Source: Trichomonas vaginalis G3 (Eukaryota; Parabasalia; Trichomonadida; Trichomonadidae). From it: a stretch of 64,000 bases of DNA. Location of the stretch: NCBI RefSeq assembly GCF_026262505.1, contig NC_067205.1:1054001-1118000 (forward strand), in the 5' to 3' direction. Below are positions 40,587 to 48,828 of this stretch, in pieces. The notes below the pieces were generated by a model. The model made no database searches. It was not told the DNA's origin and saw only the letters and a list, made by a program, of their open reading frames with translations. The number at the start of each line of letters is the position of its first letter. Position 1 is the first letter of the stretch. Made by a program: the position numbers and the translations under genes.

Positions 40587-41183
40587 ATGGACTTTGAATC
40601 TAATTCTTTTTTATTTCGAGTTGTAACTATCGGAGAAACAGCTGTAGGAAAGACATCAATTATCAGCAGACTTGTCAATGCCAGGTTTTCTGAGAACGAA
40701 AGTCCTACGATTGGAGGAAATTTTCTGATGCACGAAGAAAACATTGGCAATCAGAAAATTGAACTTCAAATATGGGATACAGCTGGACAAGAAAAGTATC
40801 GTGCACTTAGTCCAATTTACTGTCGTGATGCAGCAGTTGGTCTGATTATTTATGATGTTACAAACAAAGATACATTTAACAAGATTGATAATTGGATCAA
40901 ACTATTTAAAGATGTCGCTGATCGCGAAGCATTAGTATATATAGTTGGAAATAAATGCGATAAAATCGAAGATTTGACTGTAGAAAGGAATGCTATTGAA
41001 GTTTTTAGCGACCAAGGTTATAATTGTTTCTTTACATCAGCCAAAACTGGAGAAGGAATAAATGACTTATTTCATGACATTTGTGAAAAATTAGTAGCTC
41101 ACAGAATGAAAATTCGCAATGAAAGCTTTGTGCAGCTTCCATCTGCCCAGAAAACTGAAGAGAAAAAGGGTTGTTGCAATTAA
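40587..41183 (+). CDS. Rab-family small GTPase (198 aa)
   Basis: ATG at 40587 sits in TATCAATGG, an initiator-like context; the upstream open frame only offers a TTG. G1 G-E-T-A-V-G-K-T at 16-23, switch I Thr at 41 in an unusual 'SPTIGGNF', G3 W-D-T-A-G-Q-E at 63-69, G4 N-K-C-D near 122, G5 T-S-A-K near 150. The C-terminal E-K-K-G-C-C-N is a double-Cys geranylgeranylation signal with one extra residue. It regulates vesicle docking or transport. Switch I differs from the usual 'TIGVDF/TIGAAF', suggesting a divergent trichomonad subfamily; the exact Rab class cannot be set. Confidence 0.9.
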   Translation: MDFESNSFLFRVVTIGETAVGKTSIISRLVNARFSENESPTIGGNFLMHEENIGNQKIELQIWDTAGQEKYRALSPIYCRDAAVGLIIYDVTNKDTFNKIDNWIKLFKDVADREALVYIVGNKCDKIEDLTVERNAIEVFSDQGYNCFFTSAKTGEGINDLFHDICEKLVAHRMKIRNESFVQLPSAQKTEEKKGCCN

Positions 41184-41811
41184 TTTTTTTATTTATCTTA
41201 ACCATTCATCATGATTACATCTTTATTGAACTATCTATGTATAAAATATGTTTTTTGATTTGTTGATTAACTCTTTTCTTTTTTTATGATTTTTTCCAAA
41301 GTTATTCTTGAAGTGTGTGATTTAAATGATGTTATAATTTAAGTTTGGCAATTATTTGCTAAAAGCATTGATTGGGTTCTTCCATATATATGGAAAGATT
41401 TCTTTCTATTCCAAAAAGAAAAGTTTGACGAACTAATGACTATGTTATCTCTTCTTTGCTTGATATAATTTGTATTATCAATCAAAAAAACTATAACTTT
41501 TCCAAAAATATATTTCCAGAATATCAACCCTTTGAGTGCAACTTGAAAAATTAAATAGTTGTAAACTTTGTTTAAGATTTAATTTTTCAAGAATCATATC
41601 AAGCTTTGATTTAGGCGAAGTCTCAATTTCGGACATATGATGGGAAAATCATATAAGATAAATCTAATAAAACTAAATTTTATACTGATTATTATCAAAT
41701 ACGCTGGTAAAACTGCAAATTCCATATTTGAAATTTCTTTAGATTTGAATGGAAATTTTTTTGATTCCCTCACAAAAATTCTATCAACAAAAAAGTCCAA
41801 AAATTTTCTAA
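41184..41811. other. Intergenic spacer
   Basis: About 630 bp between the Rab gene and the BTB-like gene, AT-rich. Only the initiator at its right edge is recognised. Confidence 0.4.
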
Positions 41812-41823
41812 TCATTTTTCATG
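41812..41823 (+). promoter_or_regulatory. Initiator (Inr) overlapping the BTB-like gene's ATG
   Basis: TCATTTTTCATG matches eleven of the first twelve positions of TCAYTWYTCATTA, overlapping the start codon at 41821. Confidence 0.8.
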
Positions 41824-42264
41824 TTTTCTTTCGGTAAAACAGTGCGCAACATAGCTTCCAACGGCTTCCAGCATAACCCTCCTGTAACAATAAGAATAAA
41901 TAATCGAACTTTCCGTACAAACTTAATCTTTGCTGCATCTTTGAGTAACAAAATAGAAGAACTGGTCAGACTAGATGCCACAATAACATTTTTCGAATTT
42001 TATTGTTTTATTCAAGACCCAAATACTTACGATGTTCTTAAATCCATATTTAATGGTTCTCCAAATCAAATTCCAATGAAAGATCAAGTAGTTCAAGATA
42101 TTTTTGTAGTCGGCAAAGAAATGAAATGCGATGACATGATTTCATTATTTGTTGAGAGATGTAACCTACAAACAATTGATATGTCAAACCTTGATGATCA
42201 CATTTTATATTCCAAATATTTAGGATATTCTCCTCAGTTTGTTGAATTTGTTGCAAGTAATATA

Positions 42265-43529
42265 CCCAGATTTTCCTTACTTTTACCACTCCCATGTAAT
42301 TTCTGGGGAAAAAGATAATTCATTTTTTTTATGGATGAATAGATCGTTTTCCTAGAAAGGACCTCATATCTCTGGCTAAAAAGAGTGTCAGATCCTAAAT
42401 AGATTATTGATCTAGTGTACAAATCCAATAAAAAGCCTATTTTTTTGGCTTTTTTGGTGCTCATTTTTTCGAAGATCTACATGAATATGGGGAAACCATC
42501 GGATTTTTTTGGTTAACCCACATCTTCATGTAGTCTGGACTATCTTTCCTCGAAGGACCTCTTTACGGGTGTAAAAACTCATAAAGTTCTCAAAAGATTC
42601 ATTCTCGATCTCCATGCTGAAAGAATTTACAATAAAAAAGAGATCTACGCATCAAACTACAGCCATAAATGAACTGAACCCCTAAAGCTCAGCTCTTAGT
42701 TTATCAAAAACGTCGAAATCCTTCTCATTGCAATCAAATTTTCTCAATAACTCATAAGAAAAATCGAATTTTGATTAAGCCGATGTTATAGGTATCACAA
42801 ATACTACAAACTTGAGCAATATCGAAATTGCCAGCAAAAGTTTGAAATTGCATTGCTCATATTTGTTTTGTAAACTAAAAATCTGCTTATATTATTCATT
42901 AATTTTTTATATATTATTCATATACTTTAATAAAAACAATACTATTTCACCTTAAAAATGAATTTCATAAGTCAATATTATTTTTTTGAAAATGTATCAA
43001 TTTTCGATTAAAACAACATGAGAATAAAATTTACGCAAAATTATTTTAAAAAATGGTTTTAAAAATTTACAATAGATGAAGAATAAGATTGCAAGAAGTT
43101 TTGAAGTTTAATTTTAAGAAAAAAAATTCGGATATTATTCATGGATCTAAGTAATCTGATATTTGAGTATCGGCACTATGCATAAAACATATATTTATAG
43201 TTTTTTTGGAGTTTTATGATTTTAAATATATTGAAATTTGGCAATCCAATAGATTTTTAAAAAATAGGTAAATAAAAATAGATTACATATGCAGCAGATT
43301 TAGAACATGAAACAAATCTTATAGTGACCCAAAAAAAAATTCATGATCCAAAAAAGAAAAAAATTGGCTAAATGGGAATCAAACCTTGGCATAATGAACC
43401 ATTATGTCGGATGTTTCCACTACACCGGCAGTTCGAAAAATACCCTTGGTGGTTCTATTTAATAGCTACTCCCAACGATAGGCGGTGTCCCCAGCTTTAG
43501 AGAGGTGGTAAAAGTAAAGCAAATCTGGG
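42265..43529. mobile_element. TA-flanked DNA transposon without clear coding (1265 bp)
   Basis: The ends CCCAGATTT...ACTTTTACCAC and GTGGTAAAAGT...AAATCTGGG are inverted repeats of about 30 bp with small differences, with weaker similarity (CTGGGGA) further in. TA flanks both sides (42263-42264 and 43530-43531), as for Tc1/mariner elements. No transposase-like frame is visible, so it is non-autonomous. A tRNA-like fossil lies near its right end. Confidence 0.8.
43365..43434 (-). pseudogene. tRNA-like sequence inside the 1265-bp element
   Basis: On the minus strand: box A-like TGTAGTGGAAACATC, a perfect 5-bp anticodon-type stem CATAA/TTATG, box B GGTTTGATTCCC and a T-rich tail. The acceptor ends do not pair and the anticodon loop lacks the usual U33, so it is not a normal tRNA. 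Confidence 0.5.
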
Positions 43530-44050
43530 TATTTGAAATTCAAGTCTCAAAGTGCATAGAAATGTTTACAGAATTGGGATATGATTTTGCTGAATCTGTT
43601 TTCAAGATTTGTCAGCAGAAAGGCATCAATATCAATAACCAAGTTATTAGTCTCATTGAATCAAATTTAATTTACGTGGATTTAATTAAATTTGTTAGTA
43701 ATAACAACTTGGATATGGAAAAAATGGTCAGAATTACGCATCTCCTCTCTAATTCTTTGCGTAATTTGAACGATTCCAGCAATGAAATACTCAATTTTTA
43801 TTCTGATACCATTGAAAGACAAGTCAATGAATATACTAATTTCAGAACTAAAAACAGTAATCTTCAAAAAGAAAATGATAGAATGAGAAATGAAAATGCT
43901 GATTTGAGAAACCAAATAAGCAATCTTCAAAGCATAAGCGTTGATTTGAGAAATCAAGTGAGCAATCTCCAAAGCAAAATTTTTCGTTTGAGCATTCCAA
44001 AAATCAAGCGTTCTGTTCTACATGAACAATTTGGACTAAATGCGGTTTAA

Positions 44051-44837
44051 AAGTAGCACATGATTGCTTTAAAAATAAACCATTTGTATATAATATTCAC
44101 TAACATTATAAATTCTATTTTCTTCCTTTATCAAACAGTATAATGATTCTCCGTTCCATCCAATAACATCAATAAATGTGTAGCTATTCATATAGATTCA
44201 TTTGCTCTAATAAACAATCTTTCTTAGTTTAAATAGATCAATGAGTCTTATGAAGTAGTTATCTTCAAAGGATAAACTCAAATGATTCAGTGTTTTCATT
44301 TTCGAATGAATATTATTGCTTACCTTTCCTAATCAATCCATAATCACATCATTAATTTGATCAATAAATCAACAAATACAGATGTTTGTAAATCATGTGT
44401 AATACAAACTCATGTGTGAGCATTCCTTACTATATTGTCAGTGATAATCAATTCGATTTATTAGAGAGTTTTAATTATTAAATGAATCTTTTCATAATAA
44501 CATATGCTAATCTTGATGAGAATGCGTGTTTTCTAGAGTATGTTTCTCAATTAGTACATCTTTTGAATCAATGATGCTTCAACGAAATCCCAATCGAATC
44601 GAAACGATTGCTTTCAGATCATTCATATTTTAATATTGAATAAATTTGTTTCGAGAAATGGTAAATAAAGCTTTCATATGTGGTTGTAATCTGATTTTTT
44701 TCAATGGCCAACTAAAAACGATGAATTGTTTCTCTGAAAAAAATGTTTATGTTTTAATATGCTTAAGAATAGTGGCACGCAATATGCCTTAAAGTCTATG
44801 GAACGATAGAAAATTATATTGGGGATCATCATAATAA
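44051..44837. other. Intergenic spacer
   Basis: About 790 bp, AT-rich. The right end holds TCATAATAAATG, an initiator-like start of the PAP2-like gene. No other feature is seen. Confidence 0.4.
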
Positions 44838-45590
44838 ATGGGATTCGTTTTATGGATTCAGAAGTTCTTTATTGTTGATCTTATTCTTATTATTATCACT
44901 TTATCCGTAGCACTCTCAATCCGCTACTCATCACTTGATACAAACGCTCCACTCATAATTCTTCCAAGCGATCCGGTAAGTGTTGCATATGAATCCATAT
45001 CATACACAATTATATGTATAACTAACTTCGTGATAGGTCCCTTTGTTATTTTATTCTTCTATATGAGTGTCAGATTCGATTATAAGATATTCGATTTGTT
45101 ATACTCATACTTTTTCGCAATTACATTAACTATGCTTGTTACTTCCATCGTTGGAAAGTCAATACGAAGACCAAAGCCAGATACACTCAGTTTATGCCAA
45201 GGAGATGGTTCGATCCTTGCATGTTCACAATATCTTTCAAAATCACAGATAGTTCAGCAATTTAACTCATTCCCATCTTATCATACAGCAGAAATTATGG
45301 CATCAGCCGTTTTTATTTCGTTGCTCTTCCATTATATGACAAAATCTTTCTCTTTGTTAGGAGCAATCTTCATGGTTTTCCCCATACTATTCGCTATATT
45401 CGTTGCTGTTACAAGGATTTGCGATAGACAAGCAGATATATCAGATGTTGTTGCCGGAATGTTCATTGGTGGCATGATGGCAGTCATTTGCTTTAAGAAC
45501 TTCAAGAAGAGCATGAAAATTATGTCTCAAGCAGAAAAAAGAAAATTAACAATAGAGCAATCTGCTAGTACTGTTCCAAGGTATGTGTAA
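44838..45590 (+). CDS. PAP2/lipid phosphate phosphatase-like membrane protein with altered active site (250 aa)
   Basis: Five or six hydrophobic segments with the PAP2 signature in order: K-x-x-x-R-P (K107...R111-P112), P-S-x-H (P146-S147-Y148-H149) and the third motif T192-R193-x5-A199-x3-D203. In active PAP2 enzymes the position of A199 is the nucleophilic His (S-R-x5-H-x3-D), and motif two is usually P-S-G-H. So this is a PAP2-fold protein that may be inactive as a phosphatase or work by another chemistry. PAP2 enzymes remove phosphate from lipids in membranes. The start fits TCATAATAAATG. Confidence 0.75.
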   Translation: MGFVLWIQKFFIVDLILIIITLSVALSIRYSSLDTNAPLIILPSDPVSVAYESISYTIICITNFVIGPFVILFFYMSVRFDYKIFDLLYSYFFAITLTMLVTSIVGKSIRRPKPDTLSLCQGDGSILACSQYLSKSQIVQQFNSFPSYHTAEIMASAVFISLLFHYMTKSFSLLGAIFMVFPILFAIFVAVTRICDRQADISDVVAGMFIGGMMAVICFKNFKKSMKIMSQAEKRKLTIEQSASTVPRYV

Positions 45591-45938
45591 TACAAATATT
45601 ATGTTAATAGATTATCTATCCTTAAATATATTTGAAAAACTTTCTTTAGTTTATAAAATAAAATATATTTATTAGAAAAAAATTACTCTTTTTGGATCAA
45701 TTCATATAGGATCTTTCTATAGTTCGTTATGTATGAATGTCTAACTTATCATTTAACTTCTAATATTAAGAAATTAAAAACGATGATTCCATATAAGTCA
45801 TGAAGGAAAATCTGACTTAGAGGATTAAAGATCAACCTAATGAAGATCAAAAATAAGAAGTAGAATGTTACATAAAAAAATGTAATAAAATTGGACAGAA
45901 AAAAATATAATCTTTATTATCTAATATAATTAAGTATT

Positions 45939-47180
45939 TCACACAGGTATTTCCTTCTCAACTCGTCGTACAATGCTAAGGAAATCTATGTCATTATTTG
46001 AAATATTTTGCAAAAGTTCTGAATAAGCATTAAATGAGTCTGCATTTGATGCTGGTTGTTTAAGTTTCTTAGATGTTTGTGTGAAACGCTTCATGATCTC
46101 CTTTAAATTCAGGTGAATATTTACGTCTAAATTTGGTGAAAATGTCAAAATTTCTTTGTAGACGGAATCCGATTCACAGTTGTTGGCAACTAAATAAGGA
46201 TGGATGCCAGCAAAGTAAAGAAGTTTTCCGATTGCTAAATAGCCTGTTTGTGCATTGAATTTCTTTGTGGCTTCGAAGTAAAGTATAAACAATGTCATGT
46301 GTAAAGTTGTTTTTGTGGTAATTTGTGAAAAAGCCGGTAAAAATTTATTAATTGGATCGTCGAACGTTTGTTGAAGAGAATTTGTAAATTCATTAAACTT
46401 ACGGTCATTTTTAATGATGATTTTTGTTATTCTTGTAATAAATGTATCGTCATTTAAGTCAATATGATTAAATGATTGGTCTTTGAGATAATAACGAACA
46501 AGTGTTGTAAAAACTGAATCAAATGACATCTGTGATGCTGTATACCAGTTTTCCATAATATTGTTTGTTAAGTATTTTGAAGGAATTTTGTGGTAGGCTA
46601 CAAGAAAACTCTCATTGAAGACGATTTTGTAAAGGTATGTGGAAATAAGATTTGTTGATGGAGGTAATTGATTATTGGCTAAATAAGAAAGGAAAAATGG
46701 CTCCAAAGAATTGGAAAATTGGTGGTCAATAATCATTTGAAGAACTTCAAACTTTATCTTGTGAGTAAACTTCCTTTCCTCTGAGTTCATAAAGATAATA
46801 AAGTTCTTTTTATCAATGAAATATTGAGCATCTTCTGGAAGAACTTCAATTTCATGAGTTTTATCGTTGATAAGCAATGAATACCATGGAGAAAATAAGA
46901 ACATATAACTGACTCCTTTTCTCTTCCTTTCCGGGTGAACAACAATATAAAATGGTTGATTGTTTGGCATTATTTGAGTCATACTACTTCTTGAACCTGT
47001 GTTAAATTTTTGTACATTATTTGGGTGATTTTGTGTCAAAATTTCATTGGAAGATTTTAAGGGAGGGACAACATTGCCGAAATCAGTTGGTTTCTCATAG
47101 GCCAGACGTATATCTTCGCGGAACGCGCTACTAATTGATGCAATTTTCTGTATCAAGTCCTCATCAGTTATGCAATTCAT
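45939..47180 (-). CDS. Unrecognised helical protein (413 aa)
   Basis: Clear single frame from ATG 47180. N-terminal 75 residues low in structure (Asn/Pro/Ser), then a beta-rich piece (about 75-125) with a PH-like feel, then an all-helical C-terminal two thirds (about 135-410). The order 'PH-like plus helical domain' occurs in GAPs for small GTPases, but I see no arginine-finger signature, so I leave the function open. It is 350 bp from the PAP2 gene, converging on it. Confidence 0.6.
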   Translation of the reverse strand: MNCITDEDLIQKIASISSAFREDIRLAYEKPTDFGNVVPPLKSSNEILTQNHPNNVQKFNTGSRSSMTQIMPNNQPFYIVVHPERKRKGVSYMFLFSPWYSLLINDKTHEIEVLPEDAQYFIDKKNFIIFMNSEERKFTHKIKFEVLQMIIDHQFSNSLEPFFLSYLANNQLPPSTNLISTYLYKIVFNESFLVAYHKIPSKYLTNNIMENWYTASQMSFDSVFTTLVRYYLKDQSFNHIDLNDDTFITRITKIIIKNDRKFNEFTNSLQQTFDDPINKFLPAFSQITTKTTLHMTLFILYFEATKKFNAQTGYLAIGKLLYFAGIHPYLVANNCESDSVYKEILTFSPNLDVNIHLNLKEIMKRFTQTSKKLKQPASNADSFNAYSELLQNISNNDIDFLSIVRRVEKEIPV

Positions 47181-48067
47181 TCAAATGTAAAATTTGATTT
47201 TATTTCACGTCATAAAACAAAAAATCATGTTTTGTTTATATTTCGAGTATTTAGATATAATACACATATTTTGGTTAAATTTTCATAAACATTCAAATTT
47301 TCATAAAAAAATTTTGAATATCTGATTGTTCAACCCACAATTTTTTCTGAAAGATTTTAAATGGACTAAATATTTAAAATATTCTCATACTTGTAATTAA
47401 TGAGATTTTTATAAAATGGAAAGCTTTTCACTTTTCTGAGGTGGTATGAAAATCTGCACTCTTTTATGTGATCGGTTGACTTTTATATTAAATTGATTTA
47501 TTCAATGAGATATCTACGAGTAGTGAAATGCAACGCAGGCACGAGTTATACAAAACTAAATAGATGACTGTATCAATATTTCAAACTCAAATTTATAGCG
47601 TTTTTATGGATGTTACTTAGAGGATAGCATCTCCTCTATGGCGTGATAATTAACCCACTCTATTTTGCTAAAATATGTTCTGTCCTAAATGATAATTTCT
47701 CAAATGTATCAAGCTTTACCCTGATTTAGGCTATATTGCAGCTTAAAATGGTGCTATGCAAAATGAAAATAGAGAAGTTGGTAGGGAAATTTAAAGATCC
47801 TAGAATAACTTATCGAAGATATTGGGATCTAAGATTGGCAGATTATCGTAGAAATATTACTGTTCATTTTTGTTTAATTTATTTTGAATCAAATGAAAAT
47901 ATTAAATTTTTGAAAAAATAATCATATATTTGCCTGAATCTATAAGGAATGCAATAGAATGGAACTGTTTATCATATATCCAAAGGCAAACCCAAATTTT
48001 AGCTAAAAGTAACAGGGGAAAAAAACGTTTAGTATTAAAAAAAAGACCGATGAGAGCTTCGTTCGAA

Positions 48068-48137
48068 ATATAGAGGGAACTGAGAATGCGCAACCATTCT
48101 CAGGGAATATTGGATGCTATTCCCGTTCCCTCTGTAT
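48068..48137 (+). ncRNA. Candidate structured RNA/DNA: perfect three-way junction
   Basis: The outer stem pairs 48068-48080 with 48125-48137 (13 pairs, one G-T). Inside, TGAGAATG/CATTCTCA (8 pairs, loop CGCAAC) and GGGAAT/ATTCCC (6 pairs, loop of 10) follow each other with no unpaired base at the junction. Every base from 48073 to 48132 belongs to a stem or a loop. Whether it is transcribed is unknown; the strand is arbitrary. Confidence 0.45.
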
Positions 48138-48176
48138 GGAAAATTGAGGTTTTCAAAGGGAGTTAAAATTAGTTCG

Positions 48177-48271
48177 AAGATTTTGATTCAAATCTTTGCT
48201 GATCTGTAATTCGCGGAAGCCGCGAGCGAATCGAGCGGCTTAGGTCTAAGATTTTGATTCAAATCTTTGCT
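48177..48271. repeat. 24-bp direct repeats framing a GC-rich hairpin pair
   Basis: AAGATTTTGATTCAAATCTT (itself nearly palindromic) plus TGCT occurs at 48177-48200 and 48248-48271. Between them are CGCGG-AAG-CCGCG and a GCCGC/GCGGC pairing. Confidence 0.8.
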
Positions 48272-48828
48272 TATATTCCTTAAATTCTTTATGAAACTCG
48301 CAACAGTTCCATAAAAAATTTTAAATTCTAAACTGTCGAAATTACCGATCGGTAATCACACCCTTCACAAGTGTGTCACTTTTTACAGGTGTGTCACTTT
48401 TAGCTAAAATTACCCCTACTCTTAAAAATTAAAAAGTCATTTCATCTGGCTAATTTTGATGCTTGCACTTTGTTTGAGTTGCACAGGGTTGAATAATGTT
48501 ACAGTTTGAATTACGCGTAGAGACTGTTGAACGAGTATTTCTAAAATTTATTGATTTTTCAAATTGCGTATTTATAAGCAGTATAAATTAATGATTTTGT
48601 CCAAAATTGTATTAACATAAAACTTTGAAAGATATTTTAGAAAATTCAATTCAAATTTATCGCACCTTCACAATTAAAGACCGTGTAAATACACAATTCT
48701 ATGAAAAGTTATTTTGCGCATAATTACAAAAATGTTATAATCTTCATGTTCTTATAATTCCTCCCATAAATAAAATTTTTTGAAATAAATTTTATGCGAA
48801 TCATTTTATTGTTTTCTCAGTCAATATA

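Larger units (their letters stand above)
41821..44050 (+). pseudogene. BTB-like/coiled-coil host gene split by a transposon
   Basis: The left part (41821-42264) encodes an N-terminal domain of about 148 residues with the 'FVVGKEMKCDD' and hydrophobic helix pattern seen in trichomonad BTB-like proteins. The right part (43532-44050) carries a helical region and a coiled coil (about residues 100-160 of that part) with D-L-R-N-Q repeats. Between them lies a 1265-bp TA-flanked element. Removing the element and one TA joins ATA directly to TTT in frame, giving a protein of about 320 aa. As it stands, translation from the ATG runs a few residues into the element and stops at 42318. Function unknown; such proteins often mediate protein-protein contacts. 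Confidence 0.75.
47181..48828. other. Intergenic region rich in foldable structures
   Basis: About 1.65 kb without a convincing gene. It holds a short hairpin (AGAGGA/TCCTCT near 47630), the three-way junction at 48068-48137, a GC-rich hairpin pair (48212-48239) framed by two 24-bp direct repeats (48177-48200 and 48248-48271), and the perfect 16-bp palindrome ATTACCGATCGGTAAT (48341-48356). It ends with the promoter of the Sel1-like gene, TCAATATAATG. Confidence 0.6.

Noticed and set aside
45939-47180. RasGAP or RhoGAP assignment
   Set aside because: PH-like plus helical layout is suggestive, but no arginine-finger motif is visible.
47736-47921. 61-aa plus-strand frame
   Set aside because: Too short, no initiator and no recognisable domain.
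48041-48140. Functional hammerhead ribozyme
   Set aside because: Core position 4 and the cleavage base are wrong and stem I does not pair; kept only as a weak resemblance.
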